A stretch of DNA of 64,000 nt from Nitrososphaeria archaeon (lineage in GTDB: Archaea > Thermoproteota > Nitrososphaeria > JACIWG01), in NCBI GenBank assembly GCA_029776065.1, contig JARVJP010000008.1, forward strand, positions 49,222 through 113,221, written 5' to 3'. The notes under the pieces were generated by a model. That model was not told the origin of the DNA. It ran no database searches and saw nothing but the letters and a program-made list of their open reading frames with translations. How positions within the stretch are numbered: the first letter of the stretch is position 1; every line of letters begins with the position of its first letter. The position numbers and the translations under genes were made by a program. Positions 38,628-47,193 of this stretch are shown here, in pieces.

Positions 38628-39191
38628 CTAAACCTCCTCTCTTATCTTTCGTCCCGTTAATTTTATGAAGACATCCTCTAGATTCTTTACTTCATACTTC
38701 GAGATTAGATCCTTAGGTGAACTTAGGGTGATCAACCTCCCATGGTTGATTATGCCTACGCGATCACACAACTCTTCAGCCTCCTCAATGTAATGTGTTG
38801 TTAGGACAATGGTCTTTCCATCTTTTTTCAATTCCCTTATGAAATCCCAGACAGCACGCCTAGACTGTGGATCCAGGGCCACAGTTGGCTCATCTAGAAA
38901 CTTGATTTGTGGATCATGAATCAAGGCGAGGATTAGGCTCAACCTGCGTTTCATGCCACCACTGTATTCTTTAGCCTTCCTCTTTGAGTCTTCGATAAGC
39001 CCCATTCTTTCAAGAAGCATGTCACGTCTCATTTTGAGTATATTCTTGTCCATTGCATAGAGGTTTCCAAAGAGTTCGACGTTCTCCGCGCCAGTCAGGT
39101 GTGGATAGACAGCAGTTTCTTGAATACATACACCTACCAGTTCTTTGCCCTTTTCCGGTTCCTTTTGTATGTCATTGTCAACCTGCTCACT
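38628..39191 (-). pseudogene. ABC exporter ATPase lacking its N-terminal half
   Basis: From ATG 39053 only 141 residues remain, with signature EYSGGMKRRLSLILALIHDP and Walker B IKFLDEPTVALDPQ. The frame is open 46 codons further upstream to a TGA at 39192-39194 and encodes the normal preceding segment (KGKELVGVCIQETAVYPHLT, then GAENVELFGNLYAMDKN), so the protein once began further up. The Walker A region and the first 60 or so residues are gone and the DNA beyond 39192 shows no trace of them. A deletion at this point killed the subunit. Confidence 0.75.
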
Positions 39192-39320
39192 TCACTTATG
39201 TTATAAAAAGAGCAATAGGAATCCACATTCTTTTAAAGACTAAAAGTGAAGCTTCTAAGAAAACAGCTAACGCTACCAACAACCTTTAAATGATCACAGA
39301 TTATATATATAGGGATAAGG

Positions 39321-39929
39321 TTGAAAATTGGTGAAAAGTTCGTTCCCCATCCAAATTTGAAGACGGTTTATTATGTTTACCTATCACTGGTGGCTATTCC
39401 CCTGCTTATCGCGACAATCATGCCAATTTGGGCTATATGCACATTTGAACCTCAAGTATGGCGTGAGGCTTGGACCTACACTTTCATACCCCTAATTATA
39501 GTACTTATAATCCTCGGCTTTACAGCCTACTGGATCCATAAATACTACAATTCTATATCTTTCATCCTCGAGAAAGATGAAGTTATAGTGAACAGGGGTG
39601 TCTGGTGGAAAATGAAACATGTAGTTCCATATTCCCGTGTAATGTCGGTTGACATTATCCAAGGCCCTATCTCAAGATTTTTTGGCATCGGCTCTGTGCA
39701 TGTACATACAGCTGGCTATACTGGGCCAGCAGGTGGAACTTCTGGTCCTGGGACAAGGGGTGCTGAAGCTTGCATTTGGGGAGTTCCAGATTTTATAGAG
39801 ATAAGGGATACAATAATTGGAATTGTTAGAGGGAGACCCCTTTTCGGTGCCCCCGGAATCTCGGCACCTGACATAAGCTCTGAAATGTTAGAAGAATTAA
39901 GAAAGATAAGAAAAGCTGTGGAGAAGTGA
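39321..39929 (+). CDS. Membrane protein with bacterial PH (DUF304) domain
   Basis: 202 residues. Two membrane helices near the N-terminus (VYLSLVAIPLLIATIMP and YTFIPLIIVLIILGFTA) are followed by a PH-like domain that reads ISFILEKDEVIVNRGVWWKM, VVPYSRVMSVDIIQGPISR and FFGIGSVHVHTAGYTGP, the typical YdbT/DUF304 order. Function of the family is uncertain. Start TTG is near a TATA-like ttatatatat (39301-39310). Confidence 0.8.
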   Translation: MKIGEKFVPHPNLKTVYYVYLSLVAIPLLIATIMPIWAICTFEPQVWREAWTYTFIPLIIVLIILGFTAYWIHKYYNSISFILEKDEVIVNRGVWWKMKHVVPYSRVMSVDIIQGPISRFFGIGSVHVHTAGYTGPAGGTSGPGTRGAEACIWGVPDFIEIRDTIIGIVRGRPLFGAPGISAPDISSEMLEELRKIRKAVEK

Positions 39930-40124
39930 AATCTCCTCACCTTCTGGAACCAAAAGCAATCCTTTAGCTTTAAAGTTCATTTCTATGTCGGGCTTCCTTA
40001 GGGTGTATTCTCCGTCCAGATCGGCATGTTAAGTATCATTAGCACTCGATCACGTTTCGTCTGGTCGAGCTAGTTTCTTGTAAGACTAAGCTCGGCTTGT
40101 GTAATGTTAAGGAGGTATGTATTT
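39930..40124. other. Gap with a protein-like minus-strand remnant
   Basis: No complete gene. On the minus strand one frame reads ADLDGEYTLRKPDIEMNFKA and continues KGLLLVPEGEE before ending inside the PH-domain gene. The composition looks like the C-terminus of a real protein, but I cannot name it and it has no start. Confidence 0.3.
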
Positions 40125-40973
40125 CTAACCGATGTTTAGTGTTGGCAAACAATAGTAACATTCATTGTATCCCTCTTTGATTGCTTTTTCTACATCACAG
40201 TAATATTCACGGTGCTTAACTTTTTTGCCGTATTCGCAAGTGCGTTTATGTACTTCCATACTATTTTTGTTCGCAATATAAAGGGCATAAGTACTTAATC
40301 CACTGACAGTAATGTCTGCCGCTACCAGAGCTTCGGTTCCATTTATCGTCAAGTTTTCAACACTTATTGTCAAAGTCGCATCTGTGTCAGGGATCTTTTG
40401 GCTTAACATTGTGGGGAAGAGCACTATCGGTGGCATTCCGTCAACAATCTGTTTGGTCACCCAATCCACAACACAGTCGAGCAGGAATTCGAATACATCC
40501 CATTCAAGTGGAATATCTATGTTAAGAGTTTCCGGGTCGACTGTGAGCATGTGGTTGCTATCGATTTGGACGCTGGCTTCAGTAGTTTCAATGTTAATAG
40601 TTATATTGTCTAGACCACTATCGAACAGCTTCGTCGTACTTGTATCTTCCCAAACTGTCTCTCCAAATACATTAACATGCTGTCTGGTTTTAACATATAA
40701 CCTAGCCCATATGTCAGCATTATACTCCCATCACCGACTTGAACCTTATTATTCGGTTTTAAATCAAAACTGAATTTGCTGAATCTGAGGGTAGCTCCAT
40801 ATTCGGCCCAAACCTTCTTGATATCTATGTCATAATCGACTATACCCAAGCTGAGTGCGTCAACGACGCCATCTGCTATCTCGTCTAAAAAATCAACGAA
40901 GTCAGGCGGATCAAAAACATATGTACCAGTGACATCGATGGTCTTATTCAAAAAAAGAAACCATTTTTCTCAT
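40125..40973 (-). pseudogene. LEA-like/Ada-knuckle protein split by frameshifts
   Basis: Two minus-strand pieces join into one protein of about 280 residues. The first (DVTGTYVFDPPDFVDFLDE...) leaves its frame at a GGG run (plus-strand CCC at 40727-40729); adding one G gives EYNADIWARLYVKTRQHVNV, then FGETVWEDTSTTKLFDSG, then the second piece. A T7 run (about 40952) similarly breaks the start; six Ts would link it to ATG 40973 behind a ggtgg site. The C-terminus has an Ada-like metal knuckle: VHKRTCEYGKKV, then CYYC near the end. The strand-rich middle resembles LEA/WHy proteins. Confidence 0.6.
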
Positions 40974-41209
40974 ATAGATTTCCACCGTCTCTAGGGATCT
41001 ATTACGATGTTTACGCTGGGTCTATTTACCTCTTTTGAGGGCGACCAAGAGAACGCACACGGTCGCGCTAACCAGTCCTCGCACAATATCAAGTACTTGT
41101 TAAAGAAGGTGATCCTAGTCCCTGTATTAACTTGTTGCGAAACTATTGTGACAAGATTTCCTTCTAGTTAATGACTGGTTCGATCAAGCTGTCGGCCTAC
41201 AACTTTTTA

Positions 41210-41623
41210 TCAAGGTTGTGTATTTTTAGCCCTGACTTTCTTTCCAATAAGCTCTATCCAGACTCCATCAGGATCTCTTACAAACGCAAGTGTGTATTCA
41301 CTTTCATCCCAAGGTTCAATGGCTGAAGTTGCACCATGTGACAATAACCTTTCATAACATTTTCTAACATCCTTGCACCAAAAGGCTAGATGATCTAACT
41401 CTGAGCCTTCTACATATTCTTCATAATACTTATTTTTGGGAGGATAATAATTCAGCTCTAATACTTGCTCGGAACCTTTACTTTTCAATTGAACATACAC
41501 ACCACCTGAGCACATTTTTCCCCTCAACATTTCCTTCATACCAATAGTTTTCGTATAGAACTTAATAGAACGGTTAAGATCTCTCACCCTTATACCTGTG
41601 TAAATAAAATTCATTTCTTCCAT
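41210..41623 (-). CDS. Glyoxalase/VOC-family protein
   Basis: 137 residues with the two beta-alpha-beta-beta-beta modules of the vicinal-oxygen-chelate fold: FIYTGIRVRDLNRSIKFYTKTIG and LDHLAFWCKDVRKCYERLLSH, then AFVRDPDGVWIELIGKK. Candidate metal ligands are His in ELDHLAFW and Glu in VWIELIG. It looks like lactoylglutathione lyase or methylmalonyl-CoA epimerase relatives; the first module lacks an obvious first His. Specific activity cannot be assigned. Confidence 0.85.
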   Translation of the reverse strand: MEEMNFIYTGIRVRDLNRSIKFYTKTIGMKEMLRGKMCSGGVYVQLKSKGSEQVLELNYYPPKNKYYEEYVEGSELDHLAFWCKDVRKCYERLLSHGATSAIEPWDESEYTLAFVRDPDGVWIELIGKKVRAKNTQP

Positions 41624-41738
41624 CAACCTTCGTTATATATATAAATTTTTGACGAACTAACTTGATTTAGACCTCACTTTTCCCAAATCTTTTGATACGC
41701 ACTTACGAACAAGATTATTGTCCCACTTGGTGTAAACC

Positions 41739-42593
41739 CTAGTAAACATAACTGACAGTGTATGTTACCGTGGCTGTAACAAAGTAACTAGTGTTTCTAA
41801 TTAGTAGACGTGTTGTACCCGGTAAGACTGGCACCTTAAAGTAACCAGAAGTAGCTGCACCTTCCAAAGGATAGCGGGCATACTCTGCGCTAATATGGCT
41901 ACTCCACATCCTTAGATAGACGTACTGGGTTGAAGTATAGTTGATTATTAAGTATCCTGCATAAGGTGTATCGTACGAGATCACTTTTGTTTCATTAAGG
42001 TCGAGGTTGATGGTTTTGCTTTTGTCAAGAACACTACTCTTCTGAAGTTTTATGATTGCTTGAAGTTCGTCATAGGATGCTTGGAGACTGTTATAAGAAG
42101 TCTGAAGTTCGTTATACGATTCTTTAAGACCATCATAAGAGGACTGCAATGCATCTAATTTCTTTTTTGTTTCATTATATGATGCCTGTAAGCTGGCATA
42201 GGATGACTGGAGCTTATTATATGATACTAGAAGCTCGTTATATTTGTCTTCGATTTCCTGATATCCCGTTTTCATGTCGTCATATTGCTGCTTCATGCTC
42301 GAATAATCTGATAACAGTTTATCGTATTTTAACTTCAAGTCGTTGTAATTGCTACTCGCGATTTGAAGTTGCTTGGTGTAGTCTGCTTTTAACTTATCGT
42401 ACATAATTGTTAGATCATTATATGAAGATCTTAGATTATCGTACTTGCCACTTAAATCAGAAAGCTCTTTAGACAATTTCGTTTGGTCTGCTTGAAGTGA
42501 AAGCGCTGTCAGAGCAGTGGCGGATAGGGCAACCAACAGTATAACCAAAACAACTAAAAGAATCTTAACATCAAGTTTCTTAAACTTTTCCAT
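41739..42593 (-). CDS. Membrane-anchored tyrosine-heptad coiled-coil protein
   Basis: 284 residues. One N-terminal membrane helix (LLVVLVILLVALSATALTAL) is followed by a long coiled coil of about 130 residues built on a 7-residue repeat of the form S-Y-x-x-L-x-x (for example SYNELQTSYNSLQASYDELQ). It ends in a beta-rich C-terminal domain (about 190-284) with strands such as YAGYLIINYTSTQYVYLRMW. It should sit on the outside of the membrane as a stalk carrying a small domain. The coil is encoded by degenerate 21-base repeats. Family unknown. Confidence 0.75.
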   Translation of the reverse strand: MEKFKKLDVKILLVVLVILLVALSATALTALSLQADQTKLSKELSDLSGKYDNLRSSYNDLTIMYDKLKADYTKQLQIASSNYNDLKLKYDKLLSDYSSMKQQYDDMKTGYQEIEDKYNELLVSYNKLQSSYASLQASYNETKKKLDALQSSYDGLKESYNELQTSYNSLQASYDELQAIIKLQKSSVLDKSKTINLDLNETKVISYDTPYAGYLIINYTSTQYVYLRMWSSHISAEYARYPLEGAATSGYFKVPVLPGTTRLLIRNTSYFVTATVTYTVSYVY

Positions 42594-42837
42594 ATGATCA
42601 TGTCCTCTACTCGCAAGCAGTACACTTCATAGTATTTTAACATATTCCCAAAAATGCCAACAAACAGCCACTGTTTCCCAACAGCCCTTGGCAAAAAGAA
42701 GACATAAAAATCTACCAATTACGCATACATAACACACCAGACCAAATAAATACTAAAACATACTTGCCAAAGAATCAGAGAAATTATAAACTTTCCATGA
42801 AGGATGTGACAGTTTGCGCCCTAAAAGGTTTTGTGAA

Positions 42838-42908
42838 GGTGGGGAGGGGACTTGAACCCCTGTAGAACCGCTCTGCAGGCGGTTTCGTAGCCGCTCCGAC
42901 ACCCCACC
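42838..42908 (-). tRNA. tRNA-Cys (GCA)
   Basis: The minus strand folds as a tRNA of 71 bases: acceptor GGTGGGG with CCCCACC, D-arm TCGG.AGCGGCTA.CGA, anticodon stem ACCGC/GCGGT with loop CTGCAGA (anticodon GCA, cysteine), and T-arm AGGGG-TTCAAGT-CCCCT. The 3' CCA is not encoded. No intron is present. Confidence 0.95.
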
Positions 42909-42938
42909 GAGAGGAAGGTCTTTTCAGAACTCCTGACT

Positions 42939-43226
42939 TTAAACTTTTTCCTGTTCCTTTGGTTTTCTCTCTTCTGTTTGTTCCTTTTTTAGTTCAAGTG
43001 TATCTGAGAGTTCTGTCACTATAGCGTTTATCTCATTCTCTAGTGCTTGATCGATTTCTATTGTCTTTTTGGCGTTACCTTCTTTTTTGAAGATTGGTCT
43101 AACTAAGATGCCTTGCTCTATTGGAATTAATATAAGAAATGTGTTATTTTCTATTTTATATCTCTCTAATATTTCCTTGGGTATGTTTATGTTCCCATCC
43201 TTTATTTTTGTTGGTACTATCAACAC
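42939..43226 (-). CDS. AbrB/SpoVT-like DNA-binding protein, copy A
   Basis: 95 residues. The N-terminal half (VPTKIKDGNINIPKEILERY, then IENNTFLILIPIEQGILVRP) has the swapped-hairpin pattern of AbrB-type transcription factors, normally dimers. The C-terminal 40 residues are charged and predicted helical. It is paralogous to the gene 80 bases downstream of its start. Role as a repressor or antitoxin-like regulator is inferred from fold. It lies beside tRNA-Cys. Confidence 0.7.
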   Translation of the reverse strand: MLIVPTKIKDGNINIPKEILERYKIENNTFLILIPIEQGILVRPIFKKEGNAKKTIEIDQALENEINAIVTELSDTLELKKEQTEERKPKEQEKV

Positions 43227-43307
43227 ACTCAGTTCTCTTGTTATGGTTTATATTTTTTAACTTTTCTGCTGATTAACTATCCTTAGATCCTGAGGTTATA
43301 AGTTTGG

Positions 43308-43571
43308 TTAACGTTTTACTGTCATCTTTTCCTTAGGTGTCGTTGAGTTCTTGTTGGGGTGAAGCAGTTCGATTATCATGGCGTTGATTTCGGATTGTAC
43401 TGATTGAGTGTTTTTTTTCTCCTTCAACTCTATAGGCATTAATGGTGTTATGAGTATTCCTCTTTCCACGGGAACAAGTATGAGGAGGGTGTTCTCATCT
43501 ATTCCAGCTTTTTCCATAAGATCTTTGGGTATTTCTACTGAACCATTCCTTATCTTTACTGGGGATATCAA
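43308..43571 (-). CDS. AbrB/SpoVT-like DNA-binding protein, copy B
   Basis: 87 residues, a paralogue of the preceding gene in the same direction: SPVKIRNGSVEIPKDLMEK, then AGIDENTLLILVPVERGIL, then the shared EINAMIIEL helix near residue 63. The two likely arose by tandem duplication and could heterodimerise. It ends about 80 bases before copy A. The upstream region lies between it and the helicase promoter, so it may regulate either. Confidence 0.7.
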   Translation of the reverse strand: MISPVKIRNGSVEIPKDLMEKAGIDENTLLILVPVERGILITPLMPIELKEKKNTQSVQSEINAMIIELLHPNKNSTTPKEKMTVKR

Positions 43572-43687
43572 GTTCTGTTGCTCTTGTTTTCCTCTCTTTT
43601 AAAATGTTTAAGAGGGCGTGTCTAAAGCCTTTGAACACTTGGTTAAAGTTTTTAGATTTTATCTACCTAAAAGTGGAATTGGCCAAT

Positions 43688-43697
43688 CTTTATATCC
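43688..43697 (+). promoter_or_regulatory. TATA-like box of the XPD-like helicase
   Basis: The sequence tttatatccc lies about 27 bases before the GTG start at 43721, consistent with a leaderless messenger. Confidence 0.5.
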
Positions 43698-43720
43698 CGT
43701 TTGAACAAGATTAAAATCTA

Positions 43721-45589
43721 GTGGCTACCACACCCTTTCCTTATAGATATCGCGAATACCAAAGAGATTTCTTAGAATTTGTCAGAGATAATGTTAAAGA
43801 AAAGAACCTAGTTATAAATGCGGTAACAGGGTTCGGCAAGACACCTCTTATCCTATCAGCTCTTCTACCCCAGGCAATAGAAGAGAAGAGGAAGATAATA
43901 TGGGTTGTTAGAACAGGTAATGAGATTGACAGGCCTATAGAGGAACTTGGAACTATAACGAAAAGTACCGGCATGGAGGTGTTTGGCTTATCTTTCCGTG
44001 GGAAACGTGACATGTGCCTACTCTTAAATGACCTGAAGATAAAGGGGAGGATAGACTATGAAGACGCTAAATACATCTGTGATATGAACAGAGATGGCTG
44101 CAAATATTACAATAACTTGATGGAGAAAAAGATCAAGGCGCCGATTCACCCGATGTTCTACTCTGAGATCCTCTCTCTATGTGTTCAAAGGCAGCTATGC
44201 CCCTATTATTTCCAGATCCGGCTTCTTCCTTATTCCGCTCTTGTCTCTCTAAGTTACAACTATATCTTGGACACACGTGTGCGACGGGTTGTTCAGGAAG
44301 GTCTTGATCTGAAGAATGCTTTTCTTGTTATCGATGAAGCTCACAATCTTCAACAAGCATCTATCCTATTAAATTCCGATTACATGTCTGAATTGAGTAT
44401 TGTTAAGGCATTAAAAGAAGAACGGGACTTTATAAAAAATAAGAAGATAAGATGGTTTCTGAAGGCGGTTCTCTCCTATGTCCGAAGTGAGGCTAGAGAC
44501 ATTTTAGATGATAAAGAATTCAACTTTAAAGATTTCTTGGAAGCTATAACAGATGAATATGAGTTTCTGAAGATGACAAAACAGTTGATGAAGGCAGGTT
44601 CAATTGTGAAAGAAAAGAAATACATGAACAATCAAGCCCCTCGCTCAAGCCTAAATCACATAGGAGAATTCTTGTACAGATCTTATCAAAGCCTCAAAGT
44701 AGATGGAATCGTCTTCGTCCTAAGCCTTGACAAGAGGGAGAAGATAAAGCTAGAACTAGTAGACATGAGAACAAACGAAATATTATCGGATATCTGGAGT
44801 CTCTCTTACAGGAATATCTTCTGCTCTGGAACCATTAATCCAACCGATGACTTTGCAAAGGTGATCGGTCTTGATAATTACATCAGCAAATCCTTTCCAT
44901 CGATCTTTGATGCGAAAAATGCTATCTCAATGGTCACTCCCACATTATCCACTGAGGGAATCGAATTCAAAGATGAAATGGCTCAAGCCTATATTCGAGC
45001 TATCGATTCCTTCATCGGAAGCTTGGATGAAAACTTAGCTGTGTTCTCATCTAGTTACAGAATTCAAGACTCTTTGATTAGGAATGGGTTGAAAGATGTG
45101 ATCAGATACCATGGACGGAGGCTTTTTGTTGAAGAACAGGATATGAGCGGGAAAAGAGGGAGAGAAATGCTGGATCAATTCAAAGCATGCGCGGGAACAA
45201 ATACTAAGGGTGTGCTCTGCGCTACGATTGGGGGAAGGTTCGCTGAAGGCGCCGACTTCCCAGGAAAGGAGTTAGAAGGGGTGTTCTTAGTTGGGGTACC
45301 ATTTGAAAGACTGACGACTAAGACTCGTAAGTACATAGCATACTTTCAAAAGATCTATGGAGCGCGGGAAGGGAAATACTACGCTTATGTTCTCCCCGCA
45401 TTAAAGAAAGCGTCTCAGGCACTTGGGAGGGCTTTAAGATCGAAGGAAGACCGAGCTGTCTTCGTTCTAGGTGACAAAAGATACGAGAGATTTCTTAACC
45501 TCTTGCCAGACCTTGTTATGAAGAAGTATGAAAAGGTTTACGACTGCTCCCAACTGTCATCTGTTACCAGCAAATATTATTCCAATTAA
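43721..45589 (+). CDS. XPD/Rad3-type Fe-S DNA helicase
   Basis: 622 residues, superfamily 2 helicase of the XPD/DinG/Rad3 group. Walker A is AVTGFGKT (34-41) and the Walker B box is VIDEAHNL near 205. Between them lie cysteines at about 99, 120, 127, 154 and 160 (for example QRQLCPYY), four of which can bind the 4Fe-4S cluster that defines the family. C-terminal motifs NLAVFSSSYR, KGVLCATIGGRFAEGADFPG and QALGRALRSKED (motif VI) are complete. It unwinds DNA 5' to 3' and acts in repair. GTG start. Confidence 0.88.
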   Translation: MATTPFPYRYREYQRDFLEFVRDNVKEKNLVINAVTGFGKTPLILSALLPQAIEEKRKIIWVVRTGNEIDRPIEELGTITKSTGMEVFGLSFRGKRDMCLLLNDLKIKGRIDYEDAKYICDMNRDGCKYYNNLMEKKIKAPIHPMFYSEILSLCVQRQLCPYYFQIRLLPYSALVSLSYNYILDTRVRRVVQEGLDLKNAFLVIDEAHNLQQASILLNSDYMSELSIVKALKEERDFIKNKKIRWFLKAVLSYVRSEARDILDDKEFNFKDFLEAITDEYEFLKMTKQLMKAGSIVKEKKYMNNQAPRSSLNHIGEFLYRSYQSLKVDGIVFVLSLDKREKIKLELVDMRTNEILSDIWSLSYRNIFCSGTINPTDDFAKVIGLDNYISKSFPSIFDAKNAISMVTPTLSTEGIEFKDEMAQAYIRAIDSFIGSLDENLAVFSSSYRIQDSLIRNGLKDVIRYHGRRLFVEEQDMSGKRGREMLDQFKACAGTNTKGVLCATIGGRFAEGADFPGKELEGVFLVGVPFERLTTKTRKYIAYFQKIYGAREGKYYAYVLPALKKASQALGRALRSKEDRAVFVLGDKRYERFLNLLPDLVMKKYEKVYDCSQLSSVTSKYYSN

Positions 45590-45601
45590 AAGCATCAAAT
45601 C

Positions 45602-46405
45602 TCACATAGATTCTACTCTGCCGGTCTTTCTTCCAAGTTCCTCAAATCTCCTAAAAAAGAAGTATCCAATTATTGTTGAAAGGGCGCCCACTACTAACAT
45701 CTGCCCGACTAATGGTGAGACATCAAACAAGGAGGCGCCTGCGATAACCTTCCTACTTGCATTAATACCGTAAGTTAGAGGGAAAATGTAAGAAATAAGT
45801 TGTAAGGGCTCAGAAAGTTTCTCGATTGGGAAATTGACTCCGCAGAAGATCAAGAGAATAAATGTAAATATGTTCGCAAAGATTAAAGGGTCTTTAAAAT
45901 AGAATGAGAACCCGCCAGCGAGAAGCCCAAAACCTACCATGGCTAATGTTGTCAAAAAGACAACCAAAGCTAAAGCTAGAAGATCTGCACCAGTAATATC
46001 CACGCCAAAAAAGAAGACAGCATAAAAAAAAGATATTGCAACATTTGTCAAGCCGTCAAAGACGTGCATCATCGCTCTGCCAACAAATATTGGTAGGCGA
46101 GGCGCTGGTGAAGCTAGAACTAGGGGAAGCGTCCCATCCCATTTATCGTGGCCTGTTATGTTGACGACTGAAAAAACCGTGTTCCAAGATGAAGACTGTA
46201 TCGCATTTCCTATCGCAATGTAGGCTACTAGGGCGCTAGAGGCGTTACCTGTGGATATCAAAAATTGGGCTGCGAAGACGAAGAAAGCCATTTGAGAAAG
46301 TGGAAGGATCATCTTCATGGTAATCCACATGGTAGGGTTGAGCCAGCTGAATTGGGCTCTGTACGAAAATATTGCATTACTGATAAAGATCCTTAAGATG
46401 TTCAT
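45602..46405 (-). CDS. ABC-2 exporter permease, second subunit
   Basis: 267 residues, six hydrophobic helices, with ABC2-type motif segment HDKWDGTLPLVLASPAPRLP near residue 87. Its ATG overlaps the end of the upstream permease gene by 4 bases (ATGA), so the two are translationally coupled and form the two-membrane-subunit exporter with the ATPase gene at the head of the operon. The tail lies 12 bases from the helicase stop. Confidence 0.85.
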   Translation of the reverse strand: MNILRIFISNAIFSYRAQFSWLNPTMWITMKMILPLSQMAFFVFAAQFLISTGNASSALVAYIAIGNAIQSSSWNTVFSVVNITGHDKWDGTLPLVLASPAPRLPIFVGRAMMHVFDGLTNVAISFFYAVFFFGVDITGADLLALALVVFLTTLAMVGFGLLAGGFSFYFKDPLIFANIFTFILLIFCGVNFPIEKLSEPLQLISYIFPLTYGINASRKVIAGASLFDVSPLVGQMLVVGALSTIIGYFFFRRFEELGRKTGRVESM

Positions 46406-47184
46406 GCTTGCACCAAAGCTCCCTCTATACGAGACTTCCTTTCAACTGCTTTAAACAGAAACATAGAAACTATCACGTAGACCATCGTTATTATTAACAT
46501 TACACAAATGTTATACCAGTAATCAATAGAAACACTACTTTGAGCTGTAGCAATTCTCACGGCTTCTATTCCCCAAGTCGGGCCTAAGACGTATGCAGCA
46601 GGATGTATCCAAAAAGGTAAGAGTGCTATCGGGAACATAGACCCTGATATAACGTAGATCGGAAATTCAAGACCATTTGTTAACACCTGAGCCGACCTCG
46701 TAAGTACAAACGAAGAGGCGAAGATAAGCCCAAGAGCTGAAACCGAAATTAGCGTCAATAGAATGGCTATAAAAAAGAGGGGTTGGTTTGCTACCCCAAG
46801 CGGCACTTTAAATATGAATGTTGCTATCAATAGTATAGCCCCCATGTTCGTGAGCCCAAAAAGAGAGTTCGAAATCGATCTACCTGCTATGACGTGAAGT
46901 AGGTTTGAGGGGGCTGCAACCACCTCCTCTAAAGTGCCTTGCCATTTCTCAAACTCTATTGCAAACCCTGAAGAATATAATGTGTTCCCCCACATACCCA
47001 TCATTCCTCCACCTAAAACTGCGTAGAGGCCGAAGGGCCCACTTGCCTCTTTGAATAAAGTTAAGGCTACAAATGTGAAGACAAATGGTGCTATAACATT
47101 TGGAATAACCCATTGTGGATCGGCAAACCATTGTAGCATTGAAAGCCTGAACGCGCTATAAATAACTCTTAAGGAGTTTGGCAT
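46402..47184 (-). CDS. ABC-2 exporter permease, first subunit
   Basis: 260 residues, six hydrophobic helices, with the corresponding motif FEKWQGTLEEVVAAPSNLLH near residue 78. It is paralogous to the subunit that follows. It starts 9 bases after the ATPase gene stop. The trio (ATPase, permease, permease) is a complete drug or lipid exporter of NodJ/DrrB type. Confidence 0.85.
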   Translation of the reverse strand: MPNSLRVIYSAFRLSMLQWFADPQWVIPNVIAPFVFTFVALTLFKEASGPFGLYAVLGGGMMGMWGNTLYSSGFAIEFEKWQGTLEEVVAAPSNLLHVIAGRSISNSLFGLTNMGAILLIATFIFKVPLGVANQPLFFIAILLTLISVSALGLIFASSFVLTRSAQVLTNGLEFPIYVISGSMFPIALLPFWIHPAAYVLGPTWGIEAVRIATAQSSVSIDYWYNICVMLIITMVYVIVSMFLFKAVERKSRIEGALVQA

Positions 47185-47193
47185 TATTTACCC

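Noticed and set aside
39053..39289. Plus-strand frame over the lost part of the ABC ATPase
   Set aside because: It covers DNA that is coding on the minus strand (KGKELVGVCIQ) and has no promoter or ribosome-binding site.
40312..40773. Plus-strand 153-codon frame
   Set aside because: It is antisense to the Ada-knuckle gene and has a Ser/Thr/Ile-rich, non-coding composition.
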